Positions 18,482 to 30,852 are shown, numbered from the stretch's first letter. The stretch is 64,000 nt of DNA from Corynebacterium freneyi (GCF_030408835.1 NZ_CP047357.1:434001-498000); one strand, 5' to 3'. Notes: generated by a model from the sequence alone, not told the origin. Translations and numbers: made by a program.

Positions 18482-19550
18482 TCGTGGCGCGGTCGGGGCG
18501 GGGCGGTCCGGCGGGCGGGGCGGCATTCCCGGGTGGGGGATCGTCGCCGGCGCCGGTGCGCTGGCCACCGCGGCCGGCGCGGGCGTCATCGGCTGGCGCG
18601 AGCACTGGCTCGCCCGCAACGCCGCGACCGTCCCGCCCGAGCTGCTGACGCTGGGCGATGCCACCTGGTCGGGGACGGTGACCTCGTCGGACGGCCTCGA
18701 CCTGTGCGTCGTCGAGCGCGGATTCCAGACCGCCCCGGTGACCATCGTGTTCACCCACGGGTACTGCCAGCGCAAGGATTCGTGGTGCCTGCTGTCGCAT
18801 CAGTTCCGCAAGAGCTTCGGCGATGATGTGCGGTTGCTGTTCTGGGATCAGCGCGGCCACGGCGATTCCGGCGACCCAGAGGCCGAGGCCTGCACCATCG
18901 GCCACACGGCCGATGATTTGGCGTGCATCATCCGCGAGCGCGTCCCGGCCGGGCGCATTTTCCTGGTCGGGCATTCGATGGGCGGCATGACCGTGATGTC
19001 CTTCGCCCGCCGACACCCGGAGTTGATGGAGCGGGTGTCGGGAGTGGCGCTGCTGGCCACGGCGTCGGCGGGGCTGTCCAAGGGCGGCATTCCGCAGATG
19101 ATGCTCGGGCCCGTCGGCCAGGCGCTGACGAAGACCGCGAAGTCGTTGCCCCAGTTGGCCAACCAGGTCCGGCAGTTGGCGACGGTGGGGGAGATGCCCC
19201 TCATCCGCGGCGCTTCCTTCGGGGATCAGCGGACGCCGCGTGCGATCGTGAAACTCAACGAGAAGATGATCGACGATACGCACGCCACGACGATCTTCAA
19301 TTTCTTCGGCGCGTTGCAGCTTCACGACGAGTCGGAGGGCGTCGCCGCGTTGGAGGGCCATCCCGGCGTGGTCATCGCCGGCGACAAGGATCGGATGATC
19401 CCGTACGAGCGGGCGGTGGACATCATCGAGGGCTGGCCCGGCGCCCGCCTGGTGAGGGTGCCCGGCGCCGGCCACATGGTGCAGCTGGAGCAGCCGAAGC
19501 TGGTCGGCGGGGCCATCGAGACCCTCGTCCGCGAGAACTGGCCGGTGTAG
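18468..19550 (+). CDS. Alpha/beta hydrolase with N-terminal membrane segment
   Basis: A 360-residue hydrolase of unknown substrate that lies in the alr-tsa cluster. An Arg/Gly-rich start leads to a hydrophobic segment at about residues 22-42 (VAGAGALATAAGAGVIGW), which may act as a signal anchor. The hydrolase core shows HGYCQRKDSW (oxyanion region), DQRGHGDS, the nucleophile elbow VGHSMGGM, an acidic residue at VIAGDKDRMI and the final His in PGAGHMVQLEQP, so a complete triad is present. The ATG overlaps the alr coding end by 14 bases. A lipase, thioesterase or peptidase-like role is possible; nothing in the sequence decides. Confidence 0.88.
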   Translation: MAGRSRGAVGAGRSGGRGGIPGWGIVAGAGALATAAGAGVIGWREHWLARNAATVPPELLTLGDATWSGTVTSSDGLDLCVVERGFQTAPVTIVFTHGYCQRKDSWCLLSHQFRKSFGDDVRLLFWDQRGHGDSGDPEAEACTIGHTADDLACIIRERVPAGRIFLVGHSMGGMTVMSFARRHPELMERVSGVALLATASAGLSKGGIPQMMLGPVGQALTKTAKSLPQLANQVRQLATVGEMPLIRGASFGDQRTPRAIVKLNEKMIDDTHATTIFNFFGALQLHDESEGVAALEGHPGVVIAGDKDRMIPYERAVDIIEGWPGARLVRVPGAGHMVQLEQPKLVGGAIETLVRENWPV

Positions 19551-19633
19551 GAGGCGGCCGGTGGACGAACCGGCCGACGCAGACGAAAACCGGCCGGTGC
19601 GCGGCCCCGGTGGGGGCGATCCGGGGCCCGCAT

Positions 19634-19639
19634 TACGAT
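19634..19639 (+). promoter_or_regulatory. tsaE -10 box, leaderless start
   Basis: TACGAT ends six bases before the tsaE ATG with no ribosome binding site, which would give an internal promoter in the alr-tsa cluster. Confidence 0.45.
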
Positions 19640-19645
19640 GTCCCC

Positions 19646-20164
19646 ATGACTTCCCGCCCCAGCACTTTCCAGGAATCCGGTGCACGGACATTGCCGACGG
19701 CCGAGGACATGCGGGCCTTCGGCGAGGAACTCGGGGCCACGTTGGTCGCCGGTGATCTGGTCATCCTCGATGGTCCGCTGGGCGCGGGCAAGACCACGCT
19801 GACCCAGGGCATCGCCGCGGGCATGAACGTTCGCGGGCGGGTGACCAGCCCGACGTTCACCATCGCCCGTCACCACCGCAGCCTGGGCGGCGGACCGGAT
19901 CTGGTCCACGTCGACGCCTACCGGCTGTTCGGCGAGGAAGGACCGGACACAGGGGAGGCCGGTGGCGCCTCGTCCGTCGGGGGCCTCGACGCCCTCGACG
20001 CCCTGGACTCCCTCGACCTGGACACGGATCTGGAGTCCTGCGTCGTCGTCGCCGAATGGGGCGCCGGCCTGGTCGAGCAACTGTCCGACTCCCTGCTGCT
20101 GGTGAGCATCGACCGTTCCTCGGCGGATGACGTCCGGGAAGTGACGTGGCGGCGGGTATCGTGA
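19646..20164 (+). CDS. tsaE: tRNA t6A biosynthesis ATPase TsaE
   Basis: A 172-residue P-loop ATPase that activates the TsaB-TsaD complex for threonylcarbamoyl transfer to A37 of ANN-decoding tRNAs. Walker A is GPLGAGKTT (residues 43-51), followed by the family motif VTSPTFTIA and the HVDAYRL segment, and WGAG near the end. Between DAYRLFGEE and the second half there is a Gly/Leu/Asp-rich insertion of about 35 residues with repeated LDALD units, not present in typical short TsaE. The ATG at 19646 gives the family-like length. The TGA overlaps the tsaB start. Confidence 0.95.
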   Translation: MTSRPSTFQESGARTLPTAEDMRAFGEELGATLVAGDLVILDGPLGAGKTTLTQGIAAGMNVRGRVTSPTFTIARHHRSLGGGPDLVHVDAYRLFGEEGPDTGEAGGASSVGGLDALDALDSLDLDTDLESCVVVAEWGAGLVEQLSDSLLLVSIDRSSADDVREVTWRRVS

Positions 20165-21051
20165 CGGACATGTTCGTACTCGCCGTCGACACGTCCACGC
20201 CGCAGGTCACCGCCGGTCTCGTCCACGTCGCCGAGCTGCCCGGCGAGCGTGCGGCCAACGGTCGCCGGTCGCCGATGCTCGAGGAATTGTCGGCGGCCGG
20301 TCACGTCGACGCGCGCGCCCACAATGAGGTGCTCACGCCGCTGATCCGGACGTGCCTGGCCGACGCCGGGCTCGGGGGTGGCGCCGCCCGCGCGGTCGGG
20401 GCCGTCGTCGTCGGCTGCGGCCCCGGCCCCTTCACCGGCCTTCGGGTGGGCATGGCCACCGCGGCGTCGTTCGCCGATGCGTGGGAGGTGCCGGCCCACG
20501 GCGCATGTTCGCTCGACGCGCTGGCCCATCCGGGCGGGGAAGCCCTGCCCGGCGACGTCATGGTGGTCACCGACGCCCGTCGCCGGGAGGTCTACGTCGC
20601 CGCCTACCGCGATGGTCGACGGGTGTGGGGGCCGGCTGTGATGGCTGCGGCGGCCTGCGCCGATGCCGTGCTGGAGGACGTCCCCGATTTCGTGCCCGGG
20701 CAGTTCGTCGGCGACGCGGACAAGTGCGCCGACGTCCGGGCGGGCTTCGCCGACACCGACGTCGCCGCGGTGGTCGCGGATTCCCGCATCACCGGCGCAT
20801 ATCCGACGCCCGCCGGACTCGTCGCCGCCGCCGTCGCCGAGTTGGAATACCACCACGACGAAGACGGTCCGGACGCCGACGGCGACGGCGAACCCGACCA
20901 CACGCCGTTTTCCGCCACCGCCGCTCTCGCGGGGCCGGCCGCCGCATTGGTGCCGCTGTACCTCCGACGCCCCGACGCGACTCCGCCGAAACCCGTGCCC
21001 AAGTCCCCTGCGATTCCGGACGTGGACGTCGCGAAGCGGGACGGCGCGTGA
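20161..21051 (+). CDS. tsaB: tRNA t6A biosynthesis protein TsaB
   Basis: A protein of about 296 residues from the ASKHA family, the non-catalytic partner of TsaD. It begins with FVLAVDTSTPQVTAGL, continues with HNEVLTPLI and the conserved GCGPGPFTGLRVGMATA, and has VVTDARRREVY. I used the GTG that overlaps the tsaE stop (GTGA); the ATG nine bases later gives MFVLAVDT, more like the family N-terminus, and may be the true start. A 20-residue Asp-rich insert near residue 235 (HHDEDGPDADGDGEPD) is a local expansion. The stop overlaps the rimI GTG, so the three tsa/rim genes are coupled. Confidence 0.94.
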   Translation: MTDMFVLAVDTSTPQVTAGLVHVAELPGERAANGRRSPMLEELSAAGHVDARAHNEVLTPLIRTCLADAGLGGGAARAVGAVVVGCGPGPFTGLRVGMATAASFADAWEVPAHGACSLDALAHPGGEALPGDVMVVTDARRREVYVAAYRDGRRVWGPAVMAAAACADAVLEDVPDFVPGQFVGDADKCADVRAGFADTDVAAVVADSRITGAYPTPAGLVAAAVAELEYHHDEDGPDADGDGEPDHTPFSATAALAGPAAALVPLYLRRPDATPPKPVPKSPAIPDVDVAKRDGA

Positions 21052-21581
21052 TCGGCGCGGGACCCGGCCCGAACCCGGATCAGCTGTTGGCCGCCGCCAC
21101 CTTCGGGCGGCTGGCTCCCGGGGCGGCGTCGGGATGCGCCGCGCTGGAAGCCCAGATCTTCGCCGGCGACGACCCGTGGCCCGAGTCCGCCTTCGCCGCC
21201 GAACTGGCCAGCCCCGCCAACCTCTACCTCGGTTGGGTCATCCCCGACGGCGGTGCCGCGAAGGGCGTCGACCGGGTGCTCGCCTACGGCGGAATCACCA
21301 GGCTGGGGCCGGAGTCGGCGCCCGAGTACGAGATCCACACCATCGCCGTCGACTCCGTCCTGCGCGGCCGCGGCGTGGGCCGGGAACTGCTGGAACATCT
21401 GCTGTCCGTCGCCGACGCCGCGCCGGGGCCGGTGTTCCTGGAAGTGCGCACAGACAACGAACCGGCGGTCGGCCTGTACACCGCGCACGGGTTCGAAACC
21501 ATCGGGGTGCGCAAGCGCTACTACCGCCAGTCCGGCGCCGACGCGTACACGATGCGTCGGCCGGCGGCGGGCGGGTCGTAG
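21048..21581 (+). CDS. rimI: Ribosomal-protein-alanine N-acetyltransferase RimI (GNAT family)
   Basis: A 177-residue GNAT acetyltransferase that acetylates the N-terminus of ribosomal protein S18 in the family's best-known member. The acetyl-CoA binding A-motif is VLRGRGVGRELLEHLL, preceded by EYEIHTIAVDS. The B-motif region EVRTDNEPAVGLYTAHGFETIGVRKRYY, which I read here as its two halves, includes the family's terminal Tyr residues. The GTG overlaps the tsaB stop codon. A leading 20-residue Gly/Pro segment is dispensable for the fold. Position between tsaB and tsaD is conserved in actinobacteria. Confidence 0.93.
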   Translation: MIGAGPGPNPDQLLAAATFGRLAPGAASGCAALEAQIFAGDDPWPESAFAAELASPANLYLGWVIPDGGAAKGVDRVLAYGGITRLGPESAPEYEIHTIAVDSVLRGRGVGRELLEHLLSVADAAPGPVFLEVRTDNEPAVGLYTAHGFETIGVRKRYYRQSGADAYTMRRPAAGGS

Positions 21582-21584
21582 AAT
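21579..21584 (+). promoter_or_regulatory. tsaD -10 box, leaderless start
   Basis: TAGAAT overlaps the rimI stop codon and ends six bases before the tsaD ATG, with no ribosome binding site between. Confidence 0.5.
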
Positions 21585-21590
21585 TCGGGC

Positions 21591-22739
21591 ATGACCTCCA
21601 GCGCCGCCGCCCAGCACAGCCGCACGATCCTCGCCGTCGAAAGCTCCTGCGACGAAACGGGCGCCGCCGTCATGCGCGTCACCTGGTCGGATGACCTTCC
21701 CGCGGAGCAGGAGGGTTCGGCCGACCGTCCGCGGATCGAGGTCCTCTCCGATGTCGTGGCGTCGTCGATGGAGCAGCACGCCCGCTTCGGCGGCGTCGTG
21801 CCCGAGATCGCCTCGCGCGCGCACTTGGAGGCCCTGCAGCCGGTGGTCCGCGAGGCTTTGCGACGTGCGGGGGAGGCGCTCGGCCCCGACTCCGGGGAGG
21901 GGCGTTTCATCCCCGATTGCGTCGCCGCCACGGTGGGGCCCGGATTGGCGGGGGCGCTGCTGGTCGGGTCGGCCGGCGCGAAGGCGTACGCGGCGGCGTG
22001 GGACGTGCCGTTCTACGGGGTCAACCATCTGGGCGGCCACGTTGCCGTCGGCGCCCTCGATGGCGCGGACCTGACCAATGCCGTGGCGCTGCTGGTCTCC
22101 GGCGGGCACACGCAGCTGCTGCACGTGCGCGGTGCCGGGCGTCCGATGACGGAATTGGGATCGACCCTCGACGACGCCGCCGGCGAGGCCTACGACAAGG
22201 TCTCGAGGCTGCTCGGCCTGGGCTACCCCGGCGGACCCGTCATCGACCGCCTGGCCAAGGACGGCGACCCCGCGGCGGTGAAGTTCCCCCGCGGGATGAT
22301 GCGGCCGCAGGATTCCCGGCACGACTTTTCGTTCTCCGGCCTGAAGACCGCCGTCGCCCGATACGTCGAAGCCGCCGAACGCGAGGGCCGCGTCATCGAC
22401 ATGGCCGACACCTGCGCGTCGTTCCAGGAGGCGGTGTGCGACGTGCTGACGTTCAAGGCCGTCCGCGCCGCGAAGGACGTCGGCGCGACGACCCTGCTGC
22501 TGGGCGGGGGAGTGGCCGCCAACTCCCGACTGCGCGAACTCGCCGCCGAGCGGTGCGCCGAAGCGGGCCTGACGCTGCACGTGCCGCCGATGCGCCTGTG
22601 CACCGACAACGGGGTGATGATCGGCGCCATCGCCGCCCACCTCATCGCCGCCGGCGCCGAACCGTCCGGCTACGGGTGCGCCACCGACCCGTCGATGCCG
22701 GTGGAGGAGCTCATCGCGCTTCCCGGCGGGGCGTCGTAA
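21591..22739 (+). CDS. tsaD: tRNA N6-adenosine threonylcarbamoyltransferase TsaD
   Basis: A 382-residue ASKHA-fold catalytic subunit that transfers threonylcarbamoyl from its AMP carrier to tRNA A37. Signature sequences are [30 protein letters not shown], the metal ligands of [24 protein letters not shown] and [11 protein letters not shown]. The length is slightly above the usual 340 because of extra residues around 30-45 and 90-105. The ATG at 21591 follows a -10 box by six bases, which suggests its own leaderless mRNA besides read-through. The TAA stop lies inside a dispersed-motif copy (CGTCGTAAAGC). groES is 267 bases downstream. Confidence 0.97.
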   Translation: MTSSAAAQHSRTILAVESSCDETGAAVMRVTWSDDLPAEQEGSADRPRIEVLSDVVASSMEQHARFGGVVPEIASRAHLEALQPVVREALRRAGEALGPDSGEGRFIPDCVAATVGPGLAGALLVGSAGAKAYAAAWDVPFYGVNHLGGHVAVGALDGADLTNAVALLVSGGHTQLLHVRGAGRPMTELGSTLDDAAGEAYDKVSRLLGLGYPGGPVIDRLAKDGDPAAVKFPRGMMRPQDSRHDFSFSGLKTAVARYVEAAEREGRVIDMADTCASFQEAVCDVLTFKAVRAAKDVGATTLLLGGGVAANSRLRELAAERCAEAGLTLHVPPMRLCTDNGVMIGAIAAHLIAAGAEPSGYGCATDPSMPVEELIALPGGAS

Positions 22740-22831
22740 AGCAAACCCCGCACGCCCCGCCCGCCTCGGCGGGGCGCGGCCGCCCGCACCGGCCGCGACC
22801 GTACGCGCGGCCCGCACCCTCCAAGGTTGAG

Positions 22832-22862
22832 TGCTGGCACTCGCGGGGGTAGAGTGCCAGCA
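22832..22862. promoter_or_regulatory. CIRCE element (HrcA operator) upstream of groES
   Basis: The inverted repeat TGCTGGCACTC-N9-GAGTGCCAGCA is a clear CIRCE variant, the operator of the heat-shock repressor HrcA. It lies about 145 bases before the groES start. A heat-shock role follows from known HrcA systems; hrcA itself is not in the window. Confidence 0.92.
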
Positions 22863-23006
22863 AGGTTGTTTGACACACAGTTGTTCACCCGCGACGACGG
22901 CTGTGCACGGCAGACCAACCGGCACAAGAACATCAACCAGGCGCCCGCCGCCCGCACCCGACGAAAAAGGGCCGCGACGGGTGCCCCGCTCATGGAGGAA
23001 TTCATC

Positions 23007-24925
<1,919 letters not shown>

Positions 24926-24952
24926 TCGCGCGTGGGCGCCCCCTTCGCCCTG

Positions 24953-24995
24953 CGACGCCCCATTCGGCCGATTGGCCGGGTGGGGCGTCGTTTTT
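24953..24995 (+). terminator. Rho-independent terminator of groESL
   Basis: Stem CGACGCCCCA with TGGGGCGTCG, containing an inner CGGCCG hairpin, then TTTTT. It shares the ACGCCCC/GGGGCGT core of other terminators here. Confidence 0.88.
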
Positions 24996-25123
24996 CGTTT
25001 CGGTGCCGCAGCGTGATGTTTCGGTGCTGCGGTGCGGCCCGGGTGCGAGGCGTGACCCGGGTGGGATGCCCGCCCCGTGGTCGTCGCAAAGCCAACGAAG
25101 CCGGGCCGGCCCGAACCCGGGCC

Positions 25124-25162
25124 GAAAGAAAAACCGCCGCGACCCTGCACGGGCGGCGGCGG
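25124..25162 (-). terminator. Terminator of the whiB3-like gene
   Basis: CCGCCGC pairs with GCGGCGG around a 12-base loop; on the minus strand it runs into TTTTTCTTT. Confidence 0.6.
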
Positions 25163-25167
25163 TGGCG

Positions 25168-25485
25168 TCACACCAGGACGGTCTCGCGAACCTTGTCGCG
25201 TCGGCGACGCGGGCGGTTGCGGAGGATCTCCGACCGCTCGGCCTCGCTCATGCCGCCCCAGATGCCGTACGGCTCACCGACCGACAGCGCATGGGTGCGG
25301 CACTGCTCCAGCACCGGGCACGCCTGGCAAATGGACTTGGCGCGCATCTCGCGCATTGCCCGGGCGCGGCCGCGCTCACCTTCGGGATGGAAGAACACCG
25401 AGGAATCCGCGCCACGGCAGGAACCGTGGAGCTGCCAGTCCCACAGGTCCGCATTCGGTCCGGGGAGGTGATCGATGTGAGTCAT
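25168..25485 (-). CDS. whiB3: WhiB-family iron-sulfur regulator, WhiB3-like
   Basis: A 105-residue redox-sensing transcription factor. The four cluster-ligating cysteines are Cys23, Cys53, Cys56 and Cys62 in the C-x29-C-x2-C-x5-C arrangement, and the family turn is GIWGGMSEAER. A basic RRPRRRR-type tail (NRPRRRRDK) provides DNA contact. In mycobacteria WhiB3 works with the housekeeping sigma factor and controls redox and lipid genes. Placement on the opposite strand between groEL1 and sigD matches Rv3416. A short upstream leader with AGGAGA supports the ATG at 25485. WhiB numbering in Corynebacterium differs, so the symbol rests on synteny. Confidence 0.88.
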   Translation of the reverse strand: MTHIDHLPGPNADLWDWQLHGSCRGADSSVFFHPEGERGRARAMREMRAKSICQACPVLEQCRTHALSVGEPYGIWGGMSEAERSEILRNRPRRRRDKVRETVLV

Positions 25486-25920
25486 GGCCGGGAATCTCCT
25501 AGATAAAAGACACTCGTGTATCGCATCAAACGCGGATCGGTCCGCCGGGGCGGCCCGCGTGCGTCGTCCTCGGGTCGGGGACGGTCACGGCGGCCAGTGT
25601 GGGCCCGCATGGTGAACCGTTGGTTACGTCCGGGGAACCAATCGGCAGAATCGGGGCACAGTTTCGGAGAACTTCTCGGGCAGGCGGGATCTGAGGGGTT
25701 CCGGCAGTGGCGCGGCTCACGGGGCCGGCGCCGCCGCCCGCGGCTGCGAATACCTCTATTTGCGGTGTTGTACGATCAATGCACATTGGCGACGAACGTC
25801 AACGTCGGACGATTCGGTTCGCGGGCCGCGTCCCCGCGACGGCCACCGCGCCGCCGATCACCGCGATGGCCCGTCCCGGCGGCGGAAACCCCGGCCGACG
25901 GCGGATAGGGAAGGAATGGC
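25486..25920. promoter_or_regulatory. 435-base divergent gap between whiB3-like and sigD
   Basis: No gene is supported. The sigD gene has an AAGGA site just before its ATG. TACGAT at 25771-25776 is a possible -10 for the sigD side, preceded by a TTTGCGG stretch, which would give a leader of about 140 bases. On the minus side TTATCT near 25504 could serve whiB3. This gap is locally less GC-rich than the genes. Confidence 0.35.
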
Positions 25921-26514
25921 ATGGCCGACGATGACATGGTCCGCGATTGGGTGCGGCGTGCCATCGACGGCGACGGAGCCGCATTCGACTCCCTGATGCG
26001 CCACATCCACCCGCCCATCGTCCGCTACTGCCGCGCGCGCATGGGCCAGGACGGTGCGGTGTCCGCCGACGACGTCGCGCAGGAGACCATGCTCGCCGTG
26101 GCCAAGTCCCTCGACCGGTACACCGATCGCGGACGGCCGTTCATGGCGTACGTATACGGAGTCGCCTCCCACAAGGTCGCCGACGCCCACCGCGCCGGCG
26201 CCAGGGACCTGTCCCACCCCAGCGACACGCTGCCGGATACCCCCGTGACGGGGAGCGGGCCGGAAGAAGCCGTGCTCCTGGAAGATGCCGGTAACGAAGT
26301 CCGCGACCTTCTCGATTCACTGAGTGACAAGGCCCGCGACATCATCATCCTGAGGGTGTTCGAGGGGCTGCCGGCGGAGGAAGTCGCGCAGCTCGTCGGA
26401 AGCACCCCCGGCGCGGTCCGGGTCGCACAGCACCGCGCGTTGGCGAAGCTCCGCGCGGTGGTCGAGGAAAAGGCGTCGCGCGAACGAACCGGGGAAACCC
26501 GGAAGGCGCGATGA
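25921..26514 (+). CDS. sigD: ECF RNA polymerase sigma factor SigD
   Basis: A 197-residue extracytoplasmic-function sigma factor. Region 2 covers about residues 20-90 (FDSLMRHIHPPIVRYC, then DDVAQETMLAVAKSL and FMAYVYGVASHKVADAHR). Region 4 covers about 128-185 (LLDSLSDKARDIIILRVFEGLPAEEVAQLVGSTPGAVRVAQHRALAKLR, read in parts). Regulation by the membrane anti-sigma factor encoded next is expected. The ATG at 25921 follows AAGGAATGGC. The stop overlaps the rsdA ATG (ATGA). Position downstream of groEL1/whiB3 equals Rv3414c. Regulon content cannot be read from here. Confidence 0.94.
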   Translation: MADDDMVRDWVRRAIDGDGAAFDSLMRHIHPPIVRYCRARMGQDGAVSADDVAQETMLAVAKSLDRYTDRGRPFMAYVYGVASHKVADAHRAGARDLSHPSDTLPDTPVTGSGPEEAVLLEDAGNEVRDLLDSLSDKARDIIILRVFEGLPAEEVAQLVGSTPGAVRVAQHRALAKLRAVVEEKASRERTGETRKAR

Positions 26515-27527
26515 CCGTGAACGGACGGAAGGACGAGGAGACGGCGATGGGCGATCACCGTGACCCCCGGGGCACCCGGCGGGGTCATGCGGTGTCTGGC
26601 GTGGAGCATATGCCCACCCAGCAGGAGTTGGCGGCGGACGATCGATTCCTCGACGCCCTCGCCGCCGGTCGACGCGACGTGTGCGGAGCCGGCGTCTACG
26701 GCACCGATTCCTACCTCGCGTCCCTGATCGCCGACGCCCGCATCGCCGCCGATGCCGAGCTGCCGCCGTTTCCGGACATCGACCCCGCCGTGGCCATGCC
26801 CGCGCGCGACGTCGTGGACGTCGAGGTCGTGGCGACCGAAGACGACGTCGAGGCAGACGCCGCAGTCGAGGACGACGCCGCCGGGGACGGATCCGGCACC
26901 GCCGACGATGCGTCGGGCACCGTCGTCGAGGGGCCCGCCGCCTGGTGGCGGCCGTCACGCATCGGCAGCGCCCTGATCGGCGCGGCCGCGTCTCTGGTGC
27001 TGGTCGCCGGAGGTCTTTCCGCCGTCCACTCCGCCACCCCGGGCAGCTCCCTGTGGCCGGCGCGGGTGACCCTGTTCGGGGACCGCTCCGTGGAGTTGGA
27101 ACTGGCGTCGACTCTGGACGAGGCCGACGCCGCGGGCAAGGCCGGCGATGCCGAACGCGCCCGCGAATTGCTGGAGCATGCCGAGCGGCTGCTGGCGGAG
27201 GTAGAGGAAAACGACCGCCCCGCGTTGGAATCGCAGATGCGTGAGACGGTCGAGCGCGTCCGCACCGTCACCCGAGCCCCGGAGACGGTGACCAACGAGC
27301 GCACCACCACCCACCGGGAAACGCGGACGCTGGAACCGGGGGTGGTCACCCACACCGAGGTGCGCACCGAGACCGTGACGGAGACGGTGACGTCGACCGT
27401 CGGCCAGGGGTCGTCGGGCGCGCCGGAAGAGACCGTCGGCCCGCCGTTGGTCAATGAACAGCCGACGCTGCCGACGGCCGACCCCGAGACGGTGCGTTCG
27501 GCGCTGCCGCAGATGCCGGGTGAATGA
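26511..27527 (+). CDS. rsdA: Anti-sigma-D factor RsdA
   Basis: A 338-residue single-pass membrane anti-sigma factor. The N-terminal cytoplasmic part (about 35-90) has the helical LAADDRFLDALAAGR segment that in the family binds SigD. A long acidic linker leads to one membrane helix at about 151-171. The external part contains the typical TPGSSLWPARVTLFGDRS segment, a coiled helix (residues about 195-240) and a Thr/Glu-rich tail with repeats such as TRTLEPGVVTHTEVRTETVTE. Release of SigD probably needs proteolysis, as known for Rv3413c. The start overlaps sigD by four bases. Orthology is based on order and topology. Confidence 0.88.
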   Translation: MTVNGRKDEETAMGDHRDPRGTRRGHAVSGVEHMPTQQELAADDRFLDALAAGRRDVCGAGVYGTDSYLASLIADARIAADAELPPFPDIDPAVAMPARDVVDVEVVATEDDVEADAAVEDDAAGDGSGTADDASGTVVEGPAAWWRPSRIGSALIGAAASLVLVAGGLSAVHSATPGSSLWPARVTLFGDRSVELELASTLDEADAAGKAGDAERARELLEHAERLLAEVEENDRPALESQMRETVERVRTVTRAPETVTNERTTTHRETRTLEPGVVTHTEVRTETVTETVTSTVGQGSSGAPEETVGPPLVNEQPTLPTADPETVRSALPQMPGE

Positions 27528-27551
27528 CCGCGCCGGGGCGCGGCTGCGGGA

Positions 27552-27929
27552 CTAGCGGTCGCGGCGCCCGTCGACGTAGCCCGCGCAGTAGTCCCACGGC
27601 GCGTATCGCGACGGATCCGGGTCGTACTGCGGTTCGTGGACGGGGGACTGCTCGCCCTTGAGCAGCAGCACGTAGTGCGTTTCCAGGACGTCCCAGTTGT
27701 AGTAGTGCGGCTCGTTGCAGTCCTCGCACATCATGGACACGCCCCACAGGCCCCTGGGGGCGAGGTCGGCGCGGAACGTGCGCACGGCTTCGAGGTCCTC
27801 CTCGACCTCGCGGCGCTCCTGGGCGGTCAGCGGAACGAAGGGTTCGTCCGGTTCGAGCAGGTGCGACGGGTCGTCGGGATCGCCCTCGAAAGGGTCACGC
27901 GGCATGGACGACCAAAAATCACGATTCAC
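27552..27929 (-). CDS. DUF5319-type conserved protein (Rv3412 position)
   Basis: A 125-residue soluble acidic protein of unknown function, present beside sigD/guaB across Corynebacteriales. It has RDPFEGDPDDP near the start, then MCEDCNEPHYYNWDVLETHYVLLLKGEQ and PWDYCAGY near the end. The C-x2-C pair with later Cys and His could bind a metal. I placed the start at the GTG seven bases downstream of a TACGGT -10 box (27937-27942, minus strand), which implies a leaderless mRNA; an ATG 24 bases further in is an alternative. The gene is convergent with rsdA and divergent from guaB. Confidence 0.85.
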   Translation of the reverse strand: MNRDFWSSMPRDPFEGDPDDPSHLLEPDEPFVPLTAQERREVEEDLEAVRTFRADLAPRGLWGVSMMCEDCNEPHYYNWDVLETHYVLLLKGEQSPVHEPQYDPDPSRYAPWDYCAGYVDGRRDR

Positions 27930-27980
27930 ACCGCCCACCGTAGCCGGGGCCGGGGCCAAGTTACTACCCGCCCGAGATTG

Positions 27981-29568
<1,588 letters not shown>

Positions 29569-29648
29569 TTTCCCGCTGTATCGCCGCGCCCCGGGCCCTC
29601 CCGTGGTGGGGCGGCCGCGGGCACAACGCCTAAAGAAGGAATTCCACA

Positions 29649-30785
29649 TTGCGTGACATGGTCGAAATCGGCATGGGCCGCGAGGCCCGCCGCACCTATG
29701 AGCTCGAGGACGTCGCCATCGTGCCGTCCCGCCGCACCCGTTCGTCGAAGGACGTGGACACGCGGTGGAACATCGACGCCTACGAGTTCGGCTTCCCGCT
29801 TATGATGCACCCGACCGATTCGATCTCCGGCCCGGAGTCGGCGGCGGAGTTCGCCCGCCTGGGTGGCCTGGCGGTGCTGAACGCGGAGGGCATTTGGGCC
29901 CGCCACGAGGACGGTGCCGCGGCGATCGCGAAGGTCGTCGAGGCCGCGTCGGGTGCGGAGTGGACGCCCGAGTCCGCGAACAAGGTGCTGCAGGAGCTGC
30001 ATGCGGCGCCGATCGACGAGGAACTGCTGGTCCGCCGGATCACCGAGCTGCGCGAGACCGGCGCCATCACGGCCGTGCGAGTCAGCCCGCAGCGGTGCCG
30101 TGAACTGACCCCGATCCTGGTGAAGGCGGGCATCGACCTGCTGGTCGTCCAGGGCACCCTGATTTCCGCGGAGCACGTCACCTCCGACGGCGAGCCGCTG
30201 AACCTGAAGGACTTCATCGGCTCGCTCGACGTGCCGGTCATCGTGGGCGGCGTGGTGGACTACCGCACGGCGCTGCACATGATGCGCACGGGCGCGGCCG
30301 GCGTCATCGTCGGCCCGGGCACCACGACGACGCCGTCGGCTCTGGGCATCGACGTGCCCATGGCCACGGCCATCGCCGACGCCGCCGCGGCCCGCCGCGA
30401 CTACCTGGACGAGACCGGCGGCCGCTACGTCCACGTCATCGCCGACGGCGGCATCGAAACCGCGGGTTGCATCGCCAAGGCCATCGCCTGCGGCGCCGAT
30501 GCGGTTGCGCTGTCGCACCTGCTGGCCGACGCTGCGGAGGCGCCGGGCAAGGGCTGGCACTGGCCGTCGGCCGCCGCGCACCCGAAGTACCCGCGCGGTT
30601 TCGTCGACAACGTCCACCTGGCCCCGGAGAGCGCCGAGCACCCGTCGATGGAGGAGCTGCTCTTCGGCCCGGCCGCCGATCCGTTCGGCACCCGCAACCT
30701 GGTCGGCGGCATCAAGCGGGCCATGGCCAAGTGCGGCTTCACGGACGTGAAGTCCTTCCAGCGCGTGGACCTGGCCATCCACTAG
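29649..30785 (+). CDS. guaB3: GuaB3-family IMP dehydrogenase-like protein, no CBS domains
   Basis: A 378-residue IMPDH/GMP-reductase-fold protein. CBS domains are absent. The barrel phrases HVIADGGIETAGCIAKAIACGADAVAL and VPVIVGGVVDYRTAL are clear. In the loop where IMP dehydrogenase has G-x-C-T-T, this protein reads GPGTTTTPS with no cysteine, so classical covalent catalysis is unlikely. The family's reaction in actinobacteria is not settled. The TTG at 29649 has AAGGAA upstream at good spacing; the ATG at 29658 does not. Placement after guaB is conserved (Rv3410c). Confidence 0.92.
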   Translation: MRDMVEIGMGREARRTYELEDVAIVPSRRTRSSKDVDTRWNIDAYEFGFPLMMHPTDSISGPESAAEFARLGGLAVLNAEGIWARHEDGAAAIAKVVEAASGAEWTPESANKVLQELHAAPIDEELLVRRITELRETGAITAVRVSPQRCRELTPILVKAGIDLLVVQGTLISAEHVTSDGEPLNLKDFIGSLDVPVIVGGVVDYRTALHMMRTGAAGVIVGPGTTTTPSALGIDVPMATAIADAAAARRDYLDETGGRYVHVIADGGIETAGCIAKAIACGADAVALSHLLADAAEAPGKGWHWPSAAAHPKYPRGFVDNVHLAPESAEHPSMEELLFGPAADPFGTRNLVGGIKRAMAKCGFTDVKSFQRVDLAIH

Positions 30786-30820
30786 TTTTTCGCGCGGTCG
30801 GACACCGCGTTTCATGGAGG

Positions 30821-30852
30821 GCGGCGCCCGGGTTTGTCCCGGGCGCCGCTTT
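30821..30852 (+). terminator. Terminator-like hairpin after guaB3
   Basis: A perfect 12-bp stem (GCGGCGCCCGGG with CCCGGGCGCCGC) with a TTTGT loop, followed by only TTT. The short T-run makes its strength uncertain. Confidence 0.6.

Noticed and set aside
16472..18775. A 767-codon minus-strand frame opposite nnr and alr
   Set aside because: It spans two clear plus-strand enzymes and shows no domain or start signal.
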